DNA from: Defluviicoccus sp046348835
Lineage (GTDB): Bacteria > Pseudomonadota > Alphaproteobacteria > Rhodospirillales > Defluviicoccaceae
Length of the DNA stretch: 64,000 nucleotides
Direction of reading: 5' to 3'
Assembly: GCA_046348835.1 (NCBI GenBank)
Contig: JAXMDM010000003.1
Span: 434,001-498,000 of the forward strand
Below, one piece after another: positions 26,762-34,393 of this stretch (the stretch's first letter is position 1; each line of letters opens with the position of its first letter). The position numbers were made by a program, and so were the translations under genes. Below the pieces are notes generated by a model. It ran no database searches. It was not told the DNA's origin and worked only from the letters and a program-made list of their open reading frames with translations.

Positions 26762-26878
26762 TGTCCCGCGAGCGTCCATGTTGAACCGGAAATCGGACCT
26801 ACGGGAAAGACCTCCGGTTCACTTTGACCTCCTCCCTATCCAACTCACGCCGCCCCACAATTGGGGCGGTTTTTTTTT
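26762..26878 (+). ncRNA. predicted trans-acting sRNA with anti-Shine-Dalgarno motif
   Basis: About 117 bases lie between a good promoter and a strong terminator and contain no open frame. A perfect 9-bp stem (TGAACCGGA 26782-26790 with TCCGGTTCA 26813-26821) forms a first hairpin whose loop includes GACC. The single-stranded stretch after it contains CCTCCTCCC (26828-26836), an anti-Shine-Dalgarno motif characteristic of several alphaproteobacterial sRNA families (alpha-r14/NfeR1, cuckoo/CcsR). The terminator hairpin with a T9 tail follows, which is also the Hfq-binding platform. The family relation is inferred from the motif; the sequence is not otherwise recognised. Confidence 0.68.
26850..26878 (+). 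terminator. Rho-independent terminator of the sRNA
   Basis: CCGCCCC (26850-26856) pairs with GGGGCGG (26863-26869) around the loop ACAATT, followed by about nine T residues. It is the best intrinsic terminator in the window. Confidence 0.92.
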
Positions 26879-27166
26879 GCGCTCGTCCTTAAAGCGCGTA
26901 TTACCCATCGAGGTGTAAAAATTGCCGGCGGTGCCGCACCGGCGCGCGGCATCGCCCCGGAAGAGGGTCGCCTATTCTTTCCGAGGATGGATCGGCGGAG
27001 GGCGTTGCCGGCAGCAACGGTGGCGGCTTCCGCCGCCGGGACATGGCAATCCCGCCCGCGCACGCCCGCCCGATCCCCGTCGCCGGAGATCGGCGGTAGC
27101 AGGTTGTTTGCGCCGGGTGTGTTTAGTGCCGGTCGGGGCGTCGGCCCCCGAAGATAGCCCCGGGCG
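26879..27166. other. intergenic region between the sRNA terminator and rpmE
   Basis: These 288 bases lie past the 3' end of the minus-strand rpmE gene. I see no supported gene, repeat or clear hairpin with a T-run. Confidence 0.5.
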
Positions 27167-27391
27167 TCAGCTCTTCAGGCCGAAATTCTTGAAACGCTTG
27201 TTGAACTTGGCGAGCTGGCCGCCGCTGTCGACGAGGCGGTGGACCCCGGTCCAGGCCGGGTGGGTCTTGGGATCGATGCCGAGCTTCAGCACGTCGCCGG
27301 CCTGGCCCCAGGTGGATCGGGTCTGAAAGCTGCTGCCGTCGGTCAACTCGACGGTGATCTCGTGGTAGTCGGGGTGAATGTCTTTCTTCAT
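27167..27391 (-). CDS. rpmE: 50S ribosomal protein L31, zinc-free type
   Basis: L31 bridges the ribosomal subunits. The 74-residue protein starts MKKDIHPDYHEI and has TRSTWGQAGD, HPAWTG and FNKRFKNFG, as in alphaproteobacterial L31. It contains no cysteine, so it is the zinc-independent form. ATG 27391 is favoured over the adjacent ATG 27394 because GAGGAG is better spaced. It is the last gene of a long minus-strand row. Confidence 0.96.
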   Translation of the reverse strand: MKKDIHPDYHEITVELTDGSSFQTRSTWGQAGDVLKLGIDPKTHPAWTGVHRLVDSGGQLAKFNKRFKNFGLKS

Positions 27392-27463
27392 CATCGGGCT
27401 CCTCGGCAAGCCGCTTCTATAGCCGCGGGCCGCGCCCGGCGCAACCGGAGCCGCAATCCCCTC

Positions 27464-28639
27464 TCAGCCGCCGTCCGCCGGCACCGGCGTACGCGTCGTC
27501 GCGGCGGCGATGAGGACCACCGCGACCATGATCGCGCCGCCGGTGAGGAAGGGGGCGGCGCGGCCGAAATACTCGAAGACGATCCCGGCGAAGGTGGGCC
27601 CGAGGACGCGGGCGAGGGTGGTGGCGGAGCGGGAGACGCCCATGATCCCCCCCTGCAGGCTGCTCGCCGTCTGCAGCGAGACGAGGCTGTTGAGCGACGG
27701 CGTCAACAGGCTGAAGCCGAGGGCGGCGGCGGCGACGGACAACGCCAGCAGCGGCAGGTTGAGCGAAAAGGGGATGGCGAACATGCCCACCGCCAGCAGC
27801 ATCGCACCCAGGGCGACGAGGCGGATCTCGCCGAAGCGGCGGGCGAGTCGGCCGACCAGGCCGCCCTGAACGAACGCGCTGATCACCCCGACGAAGGCGA
27901 ACAGGTAGCCGTTCTGCTCCGGTCCCCAGCCGAACTGGCGGCGCGACCACATGGCGAAGGTGGTCTCCATGCCGGCGAAGACGAAGGTGGCGAGAAACAT
28001 CAATCCGATCAGGCGCAACAGCAGCGGCCGGGTGATCGCCACCCGGAAGGCGTGGCGCCGGCTGGTGCCGGTCCGTCCGGCGCGACGTTCCGGCGGCAGC
28101 GATTCCGGCAGGACGAACAGGGTCAGGAGGAAGGCGGTGGTGGAGAGCGCGCAGGCGACCAGCGCCGGGCTGGTGAAGTCGGCGGTGGCGGGCTCGGGAC
28201 CGGCGAGAATGCCGCCGATGGCGGGGCCGAAGACGAAGCCGATGCCGAAGGCGGCGCCGACCACCCCCATCGCCTTCGCCCGGTTGGCCGGGGTGCTGAT
28301 GTCGGCGGCGTAGGCGAAGGCGGTGGCAATGCCGCCGGCCATCCCGCCGCCGAAGATGCGGGCGGCGAACAGCACCCACAGATGGTCGGCAAAGGCCAGC
28401 GCCACGTAGGACGAGGCGGCCCCGGCCAGGCTCGCCATGAGCACCGGGCGGCGCCCGACGCGGTCGGAAAGCTGCCCCCAGAACGGCGCGGTGACGAACT
28501 GGGCGAGGGAGTAGCTCGCCATCAAGAGGCCGACCACGGCCGGGGTGGCGTGGAAATGCTCGCCGTAGAACGGCAGCAGCGGAATGATGACGCCGAAGCC
28601 GATCAGCTCGACGAAAACGACGAAGAACAGGATGGGCAT
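27464..28639 (-). CDS. MFS efflux transporter (TetA-like subfamily)
   Basis: This 391-residue major-facilitator protein has about 12 hydrophobic segments. The opening FVVFVELIGFGVIIPLLPFY and the loop 2-3 signature GQLSDRVGRRPVL place it in the drug:H+ antiporter DHA1/TetA group. The substrate is not predictable. I start it at ATG 28639, just inside the first membrane helix, because the longer reading overlaps the upstream OmpA-domain gene and has no membrane logic. The gap to that gene is 28 bases, so it may be co-transcribed with the motor-like cluster. Confidence 0.88.
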   Translation of the reverse strand: MPILFFVVFVELIGFGVIIPLLPFYGEHFHATPAVVGLLMASYSLAQFVTAPFWGQLSDRVGRRPVLMASLAGAASSYVALAFADHLWVLFAARIFGGGMAGGIATAFAYAADISTPANRAKAMGVVGAAFGIGFVFGPAIGGILAGPEPATADFTSPALVACALSTTAFLLTLFVLPESLPPERRAGRTGTSRRHAFRVAITRPLLLRLIGLMFLATFVFAGMETTFAMWSRRQFGWGPEQNGYLFAFVGVISAFVQGGLVGRLARRFGEIRLVALGAMLLAVGMFAIPFSLNLPLLALSVAAAALGFSLLTPSLNSLVSLQTASSLQGGIMGVSRSATTLARVLGPTFAGIVFEYFGRAAPFLTGGAIMVAVVLIAAATTRTPVPADGG

Positions 28640-28667
28640 ACGCGGGTCCCGCGGACCGGTTTCCCGG

Positions 28668-29759
28668 TCAACGCTGCGTGAGTTTGAGTTCGATCCGCCG
28701 GTTCCGCCGGTACGCGGCCTCGCCGCTACCGGTATCGAGGGGGTGAAACTCGGCATAGCCGGCAACGGCGAGATGCTGCGGCGGGATGCCCTCCTCGGTC
28801 AATAGGCGGATCACCGACATGGCCCGCGCCTGCGATAGTTCCCAGTTGGAGGGGAACTGCGGCGTGTTGATGGGCGTCCGGTCGGTGTGTCCCTCCACCT
28901 GCAGGATCCAGTCGATGTCCCCCGGGATTTTCTCCGCGATCTCCTTCAGGGCGTGGGCGGCGCGGACGATCTGCGGCCGGGCGGCGGCGGTGATGTCGGC
29001 CGAGCCGACCGGAAACAGCACCTCCGACGGAAAGACGAAGCGGTCGCCGACGATGCGGATGTCCGGGTTGTCGCCCAGGATCTCCCGCATCCGGCCGAAG
29101 AACTCGGAGCGATAGCGCGCCAGCTCCGCCACCTTGCCGGCGAGGGCGGCGTTCAGGCGCTGACCCAGGGCGGTGATCTGCACCTCCTGCTCGGCCGCCT
29201 TCTTCTCCGAGACATCGAGGCTCTGGCTCACCTCCCGCAGCTGCTCGCGCAGGGCGGCAATCTGCTGATTGAGCAGCGCCACCTGGGCCCTGGCGCTGTC
29301 CGCCAGCTTCTGCTGTTCGACCTGACCGGCCTCGGCGGTTTCGGACCGCTGCATCAGCGCCGCCGCGCTCCGTTCCAGCTCCGCCTTCAGGGCCGCGAGG
29401 GCGGCAATGTCGGCGGCGGCCCGGCCCAGGTCGGCGTCCTTGGCGGTCAGCCGCGCCTCCAGATCGTTGCGGCCGGCGAGGGAGGCTTGCAGCTCGTCCG
29501 TCAGCCGCGCCACCTGGCGGCGGAGATCGGCCTTCTCCTGCTTTTCCACCGCGAGGACGTCGGCGAGATCCGACACCTGCGCTTCCAGCTTGGTCACCGC
29601 CGCCTCACGGCCGGACAGCGCCTCGCCGAGGAAGAACTGGGCCAGGATCAGGACCAGCAGCACGAAGATGAGGACCAACAGCAGCGTCGCCAGCGCATCG
29701 ACGAACGCCGGCCAGATGTTGACGCTGCCGTGCCGGCTGCGGTGACTGGCGATGCCCAT
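28668..29759 (-). CDS. MotB/TolR-like protein with OmpA peptidoglycan-binding domain
   Basis: This 363-residue protein has one N-terminal membrane helix (about residues 15-45) whose start carries Asp21 in PAFVDALATLLL, the position of the proton-carrying aspartate of MotB and TolR. A long coiled coil follows (about residues 50-215), then an OmpA-type domain (about 235-363; VGSADITAAAR, VEGHTDRTPIN, NWELSQARAMSVIRLL, RRNRRIELKL). It should pair with the MotA-like protein encoded directly upstream (19-base gap) as a proton-driven stator fixed to peptidoglycan. It is not a flagellar MotB by context, as no flagellar gene is near. Confidence 0.85.
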   Translation of the reverse strand: MGIASHRSRHGSVNIWPAFVDALATLLLVLIFVLLVLILAQFFLGEALSGREAAVTKLEAQVSDLADVLAVEKQEKADLRRQVARLTDELQASLAGRNDLEARLTAKDADLGRAAADIAALAALKAELERSAAALMQRSETAEAGQVEQQKLADSARAQVALLNQQIAALREQLREVSQSLDVSEKKAAEQEVQITALGQRLNAALAGKVAELARYRSEFFGRMREILGDNPDIRIVGDRFVFPSEVLFPVGSADITAAARPQIVRAAHALKEIAEKIPGDIDWILQVEGHTDRTPINTPQFPSNWELSQARAMSVIRLLTEEGIPPQHLAVAGYAEFHPLDTGSGEAAYRRNRRIELKLTQR

Positions 29760-29778
29760 GCGGCGTAGAAGGCTCCTG

Positions 29779-30921
29779 TTAGGTGTGGTCGGCTTCTTCG
29801 GCGACGGCGGCGATGGTCCGCGCCAACAGCTTGATGTCGCTGCGGACCTGGCGGACCATTTCCTCGCGGCCGGAAATCATCTCCTCAATCAGCCGAGCCA
29901 TGTAGACATCGATATTGCGGATGTGGGCGCGGGTCGGCTCGTCGATGCCGGTGCCGATCTGGGAGATGCCCTCGGTGAGGCGGCCGAGGAGGGGGCGGAG
30001 ATCGCCGTGCATCTCGGTCAGGCGAGCCATCAGCGCTTGTTCGGTGCGCACCTGGTCGGTGAGGAGGCCGATCTTCTCGGCCAGCGCGACCAGGTGGGCG
30101 TTGCTGGCAATGCGGCTTTCCTCGCCCCGCTGCAGCGTCCGCTGCAGGCCCTCCAGGCTCTCCGCCGTCTGCTCCAGAAGCGCCTGGACATAGGCCGGAA
30201 CCGACGCTTCGCCGCCGTCGCCCACCAGGGCGCCCCCGGGCAGACGGGTCGCTGTTGCCAGCCAGTCCTCGGTCTCGTTGAAGAACCGGTTCTGCGCCTG
30301 GCCCGTCTGCAGGTCGAGGAAGCCCAGGACCAGCGACCCGGCCAGACCGAAGAGCGAGGTGGAGAAGGCGGTGCCCATGCCGGAGAGCGGTGCGCTAAGG
30401 CCGGCCTTCAGCCCGTCGAACATCCGGGTGATGTCGGTTCCGCCGATCTGCAGGCTGCCGATCACCTGGCCGATGGAGGTGATGGTCTGCGACAACCCCC
30501 AGAACGTGCCGAGCAATCCCAGAAAGACCAGAAGGCCGATGGTATAGCGGGAAAGATCGCGGGATTCGTCGAGCCGGGCGGCGATGCCGTCGAGCAGCGA
30601 ACGCAGCACCTGCGGCGACAGGGCCAGCCGCTTGCGCCGGTCGCCGAGGACGGCGGCGAGCGGGGCCAGCAGCCGCGGTGGCGGCGGTTCTTTGTCGCCC
30701 TCGGTACGGAAGGCGGAAATCCACGCAACCTCACGTCCGAGGCGGAAAACCTGACGGAAATTGTACAGGATACCGGCGGAGAAGACGGCAAGGATCAGGC
30801 TGTTGAGCGGTGCGTTCGCCCAGAACGCCCGTTGCAGACCAGCGAAAAGCAGGGCGACAACGACGGCGACGGCGGCCAGGAAAACGACCATCCGCACCAC
30901 GTAACGCCGTGGCCGGGTCAT
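29779..30921 (-). CDS. MotA/TolQ/ExbB-like proton channel protein
   Basis: This 380-residue protein has four membrane helices at about residues 10-30, 39-58, 126-148 and 184-204. The third and fourth (GLLGTFWGLSQTI and SGMGTAFSTSLFGLAGSLVLG) carry the MotA/TolQ/ExbB channel motif. A roughly 170-residue cytoplasmic tail of helices follows, longer than in TolQ or ExbB. Together with the MotB-like protein it should form a 5:2 proton-driven rotary unit, which is inference from family structure. It differs clearly from the tolQ of this window (42601-43332). Confidence 0.84.
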   Translation of the reverse strand: MTRPRRYVVRMVVFLAAVAVVVALLFAGLQRAFWANAPLNSLILAVFSAGILYNFRQVFRLGREVAWISAFRTEGDKEPPPPRLLAPLAAVLGDRRKRLALSPQVLRSLLDGIAARLDESRDLSRYTIGLLVFLGLLGTFWGLSQTITSIGQVIGSLQIGGTDITRMFDGLKAGLSAPLSGMGTAFSTSLFGLAGSLVLGFLDLQTGQAQNRFFNETEDWLATATRLPGGALVGDGGEASVPAYVQALLEQTAESLEGLQRTLQRGEESRIASNAHLVALAEKIGLLTDQVRTEQALMARLTEMHGDLRPLLGRLTEGISQIGTGIDEPTRAHIRNIDVYMARLIEEMISGREEMVRQVRSDIKLLARTIAAVAEEADHT

Positions 30922-30957
30922 CGGCGAAATGATCCCTTTGCAGTGGGCACGTCCGGC

Positions 30958-31551
30958 TTAAGGCTGGACGATCCGGACGTCAACCCGTTCCGGTGCGAGG
31001 CCGCCGTCGGCATCGGCGGCGCGCAGCCGGATGCGTTGGCTGTCGACGCCATCTTCGATCAATCGCGTCCGCACCGCCCGTGCCCGCCACAGGGCGAGGC
31101 GGCGCGCCCTCAGCGCGTCACCGCCGCCGGCGAAGCCGTCGAGGGCGATGATCATCGTCGGCTCGTGGCGCATGCGCCGGGCCAGTTCGTCCAGCTCCGC
31201 TCCGGCGGCAGGCGCCACCCCCAGACTGCCGGGGGCATAGCCGATGACGAGACCGGCGGTCGCATCGTCGACGCCGGATTCGGCCGCGGCCACCAGCGGT
31301 GCCGCCGGCGAAGGCTCGTGCGCAGTGGGTGCCGGCGGCGCCGGCGCGGTCGCCGCATCCGGAGGCACGTAATAGGCGGTATAGCCGGGGATCCGTACGT
31401 ATAGCCGCGAGCGCGGCGGGGCGGACCCGGCGGCCGGCAGGGGATCGGCCACCGCCGATGCGCAGACGCCCATGCAGAAAAGACAAACGACCACGCCGGC
31501 GAACCGGTGGACGCGGCGGGCGGGGACGGGACGGGGATAAGGCAGCGCCAT
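30958..31551 (-). CDS. periplasmic OmpA-like hypothetical protein
   Basis: This 197-residue protein has a signal peptide (about residues 1-36, ending ASAVA), a proline/alanine-rich middle, and a C-terminal part (about residues 110-195) that resembles a degenerate OmpA domain (ELARRMRHEPTMIIALDGFAGGGD, RRLALWRARAVRTRLIEDGVDSQRIRL). It is 36 bases upstream of the MotA-like gene on the same strand, so the three genes probably form one operon. Its job may be to couple the motor to cell wall or outer membrane. It has no further recognisable motif. Confidence 0.72.
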   Translation of the reverse strand: MALPYPRPVPARRVHRFAGVVVCLFCMGVCASAVADPLPAAGSAPPRSRLYVRIPGYTAYYVPPDAATAPAPPAPTAHEPSPAAPLVAAAESGVDDATAGLVIGYAPGSLGVAPAAGAELDELARRMRHEPTMIIALDGFAGGGDALRARRLALWRARAVRTRLIEDGVDSQRIRLRAADADGGLAPERVDVRIVQP

Positions 31552-31610
31552 CGTTGATCTCCCCCGAAGGGTTCCGCCGAGATCATGCCGCGCGACCGGT
31601 AAAGAAGACG

Positions 31611-32471
31611 CTAAGGCGGCGATGAGCCGGCATCCGCTGCGGGGGGTCCGGCGATACCGTCCGCCGCTTTCGCGTCGGCCTTGGCGGCGGCGATCAGGCG
31701 CAGCAGTTCCGCATGCATGGTGCTGCTGCCGGCACAGATGCCGCCGCCCGAGAACATGGTCCGGCCACCGTCGAGGTCGGTGACGAAGCCCCCCGCCTCG
31801 CGAACGAGGACCATACCGGCGGCGATATCCCAGGGATTGAGGCCGTTCTCCCAGTAGCCGTCGTAACGGCCGGCGGCGACGTAGGCGAGATCGAGGGCGG
31901 CGGCGCCGAACCGGCGGACACCGGAGCTGATCGCCATCACCCGGGCGAGCTGGAGCAGGAACTGCGGATGGTCGGGCAGGCCCTTGAACGGAATCCCGGT
32001 GGCGAACAGCGCCTCGTCGACGACCCGGCGACCGGAGACGCGCAGCCGCCGCCCGTTGAGGAAGGCACCCGAGCCGCGCTCCGCCACGTACATCTCGTCG
32101 GGCACCGGATTGTAGATCACCCCGGCAAACGGTTCGCCGTCCCGCTCGAGGGCGATCGAAATGGCGAAGTGGGGGATGCCGTGGAGGAAGTTGGTGGTGC
32201 CGTCCAAAGGATCGACGATCCAGCGATTGGAGGTGTCGGAGCCGGCGACGGCGCCGCTCTCCTCCATCAGCAGGCCATAGGCGGGGCGGGCCTTGACCAG
32301 TTCGGCGCGGAGAATGTCCTCCGCCCGCCGATCGGCGCGGGAGACGTAATCGGCCGGGCCCTTCTTCGAGACCTGCAGCTGCTCCAGCTCGCCCAGATCG
32401 CGAATGAGCCCCTTGGCCGCCTTCAGTGCCGCCTGGGTCATGACGTTGAGGAGGGGCGAGCGTAAGGCCAT
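31611..32471 (-). CDS. suhB: inositol-1-monophosphatase SuhB-like
   Basis: This Mg2+-dependent inositol monophosphatase has 286 residues and intact motifs: EES (metal), WIVDPLDGTTNF, and the C-terminal PWDIAAGMVLVREAGG. SuhB proteins also take part in rRNA transcription complexes in some bacteria. The length is slightly increased by an Ala/Pro-rich tail of about 25 residues. It lies 47 bases after efp and 59 before the OmpA-like gene. Compare the divergent IMPase at 2013-2840. Confidence 0.92.
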   Translation of the reverse strand: MALRSPLLNVMTQAALKAAKGLIRDLGELEQLQVSKKGPADYVSRADRRAEDILRAELVKARPAYGLLMEESGAVAGSDTSNRWIVDPLDGTTNFLHGIPHFAISIALERDGEPFAGVIYNPVPDEMYVAERGSGAFLNGRRLRVSGRRVVDEALFATGIPFKGLPDHPQFLLQLARVMAISSGVRRFGAAALDLAYVAAGRYDGYWENGLNPWDIAAGMVLVREAGGFVTDLDGGRTMFSGGGICAGSSTMHAELLRLIAAAKADAKAADGIAGPPAADAGSSPP

Positions 32472-32518
32472 CGGCTCAGCCGGCCGTCCTGGGCAAAAGC
32501 ACGATCATCGGGGCGCGC

Positions 32519-33088
32519 TCAATCCTTGGCCCGCTCGACGTAGCTGCCGTCGGCGGTGGCGATCACCACCCGCGTTCCGGATTCCACGTGCGGCGGCACC
32601 ATAACCCGCATGCCGTTCTCCAACAGCGCCGGCTTGTAGGAGGAGGCCGCGGTCTGTCCCTTCACCACCGGGTCGGCCTCGACGATGCGCAAGGCCACCT
32701 GGTCGGGAAGCTGCAGGCTGATGGGCGTTTCCTCGTAGAACTCGATGACGACGTTCATGTTCTCCTGGAGGAAGCGGATTTGGTCCTCGCCCAGCATGTC
32801 CTTGTTCAGCGCCACCTGGTCGTAGGTGGACGTGTCCATGAAGGTGTAGGAGTCGCCGTCGTTGAACAGGTACTGGAAGTCCCGCTGGTCGAGGCGGACC
32901 CGTTCCACCGTCTCGGCCGAGCGGAAGCGCTCGTTGAGCTTGGTGCCGTCGCGGATGTCCTTGAGCTCCACCTGCAGGTAGGCACCGCCCTTGCCGGGCT
33001 GGGTGTGCATGATCTTGACGGCGCGCCAGAGGCGGCCCTGGTGCTCGATGATCATCCCGGGACGGACGGCGTTGCCGCTGATTTTCAT
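32519..33088 (-). CDS. efp: translation elongation factor P
   Basis: EF-P relieves ribosome stalling at polyproline stretches. The 189-residue protein has three EF-P beta domains and the modification loop QPGKGGA with Lys33, the site beta-lysylated by EpmA in bacteria that have that pathway. No epmA or epmB gene lies in this window. Several proteins encoded here are proline-rich (TolA, the CoxG linker, CpoB), consistent with a need for EF-P. The start codon ATG at 33088 is preceded by AGGGTCTCTC. Confidence 0.96.
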   Translation of the reverse strand: MKISGNAVRPGMIIEHQGRLWRAVKIMHTQPGKGGAYLQVELKDIRDGTKLNERFRSAETVERVRLDQRDFQYLFNDGDSYTFMDTSTYDQVALNKDMLGEDQIRFLQENMNVVIEFYEETPISLQLPDQVALRIVEADPVVKGQTAASSYKPALLENGMRVMVPPHVESGTRVVIATADGSYVERAKD

Positions 33089-33191
33089 GAGAGACCCTTG
33101 GCGATGTCGGAAGCGGGGCGCATGCCCCGGGCCGGGAAGCTAACAGGAAGGTTCCTGCCCGGCAACGCCGGGGGCGGTGACCAAAGCGTGG

Positions 33192-33454
33192 TCAGCGGTT
33201 CCTGTAGACCTCGCGCCGGTGGGCGATCTTGACGACGAGGACGGTCATATCCTCGTTGTCGACGGCGTAGACAATCCGATAGGCGCCCTGGCGTACCCGG
33301 TATCGTTCCTGGGCGGACATTTTCTCGCTCCCCGGGGGTAGGGATCCGCCGCCAGTCGTTCGATGCGATCGAGAATGCGGGCGACATCCTCATTGGGAAT
33401 GCTGCGAAGATCCTTGGTCACCGACTGCTTGAAAATCAGCCTATAGCTTGCCAT
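33192..33454 (-). pseudogene. RelE-family toxin broken by a one-base frameshift
   Basis: Reading from ATG 33454, the first 45 residues (SYRLIFKQSVTKDLRSI...PYPRGARK) are a clear RelE/ParE-type mRNA interferase. The frame is then lost at an A-run (33320-33323). In the -1 frame the protein resumes as MSAQERYRVRQGAYRIVYAV and ends VKIAHRREVYRNR, carrying the catalytic Arg and Tyr positions, to a stop at 33192. One missing A in AGAAAATG would restore a whole 88-residue toxin. It is inactivated, or uses programmed frameshifting, or reflects a sequencing error. The antitoxin overlaps its start. Confidence 0.85.
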
Positions 33455-33674
33455 GGACCTTCAGGTCGTGCAGCAACTCCTCATAGGTCAAACTCGGCTC
33501 GGCGGCCCGCTCCTCGAATGCGGCGAGATCCTCCTGATCTTCGCCGAGAGCCAGCCTCAGCGCCGCGTTGACGATCTCCGATACCGAGCGGTGAGTCGCT
33601 GCCGCCTTGACGCGAAGCGCCCGGTGCAGGTCGGGGTCGAAATAGACCGTCGATCGCTTCGACAGCTCGCTCAT
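33441..33674 (-). CDS. RelB/ribbon-helix-helix antitoxin
   Basis: This 77-residue protein has an N-terminal ribbon-helix-helix DNA-binding fold (STVYFDPDLHRALRVKAAATHRSVSEIVNAALRLAL) followed by an acidic tail that would wrap the toxin. It should repress its own operon and neutralise the RelE-like toxin encoded next, whose start overlaps its 3' end by 14 bases. ATG 33674 is chosen for AGGAG 8 bases upstream; ATG 33698 is an alternative. The antitoxin itself looks intact although the toxin does not. Confidence 0.88.
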   Translation of the reverse strand: MSELSKRSTVYFDPDLHRALRVKAAATHRSVSEIVNAALRLALGEDQEDLAAFEERAAEPSLTYEELLHDLKVHGKL

Positions 33675-33760
33675 CGGATGTTCTCCTGACGAGATCATGG
33701 TGTGGTGAGGCTATGATAATCAAGCGCCGAGCATGCCTGCTCCGCCCAGGGACGGTCGGG

Positions 33761-34393
33761 TCAGCCGGCGAACAGGCGGTTGAAGGTGATGACGGCGGCG
33801 GCGGGGCCGTCGGCATGGGACCAGACTCCCGCCGAGACGGCGAGGAAGTCGGCACCCGCCTCGATCAGCGGCGGACAGTTGTCGACGGTGATGCCGCCGA
33901 TCGCCACCAGCGGCACGGTCATGATCTCGCTCCACCACTGGACGAACTCCACCTCGGCGCGGAACCGCGCCTCCTTGGTGGTGGTGGGAAAGAAGGCGCC
34001 GACACCGACGTAGTCGGCCCCCGCCTCCGCCGCCTCCATCGCCAGGTGGCGCGAGTTGTGGCAGGTGACGCCGACGATGGCTTGATCGCCGACGATGCGG
34101 CGCGCCTCGCGGTAGGGACCGTCGTCCTGGCCGATGTGGACCCCGTCGGCGCCCACCGCCTTCGCCAGGTCCGGCCGGTCGTTGAGGAGGAAGGCGACGC
34201 CCCGGTCCTGGACCAGCGGCCGGAGCACGTCGGCGGCACGGCGGATATCGTCATCGGCCGCGTCCTTGAGGCGGAGTTGGACGCAGGCCACGTCGCCGGC
34301 ATCGAGGGCGGCGGCGAGCGGGGACGCAAACGCCGCCGCGTCAAGGTGCGGCGGCGTGATCAGATAGAGCCGGCAGCCGTCGGTCGGGGTCAC
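33761..34393 (-). CDS. thiE: thiamine-phosphate synthase
   Basis: ThiE joins the pyrimidine and thiazole phosphates to form thiamine phosphate. The 210-residue TIM-barrel protein has the motifs VQLRLKD, LLNDRPDLA, ADGVHIGQDD, GVGAFFPTTTK and VAIGGIT. Its ATG overlaps the class I aldolase stop by four bases (ATGA), so translation is coupled. Another thiamine gene, thiD, lies at 54689-55513 far from here. Confidence 0.93.
   Translation of the reverse strand: MTPTDGCRLYLITPPHLDAAAFASPLAAALDAGDVACVQLRLKDAADDDIRRAADVLRPLVQDRGVAFLLNDRPDLAKAVGADGVHIGQDDGPYREARRIVGDQAIVGVTCHNSRHLAMEAAEAGADYVGVGAFFPTTTKEARFRAEVEFVQWWSEIMTVPLVAIGGITVDNCPPLIEAGADFLAVSAGVWSHADGPAAAVITFNRLFAG

Noticed and set aside
28668..30921. 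A Zorya anti-phage system
   Set aside because: The MotA/MotB-like pair is similar in outline to ZorAB, but no ZorC, ZorD or ZorE-type helicase or nuclease lies beside it. The neighbours are housekeeping genes.
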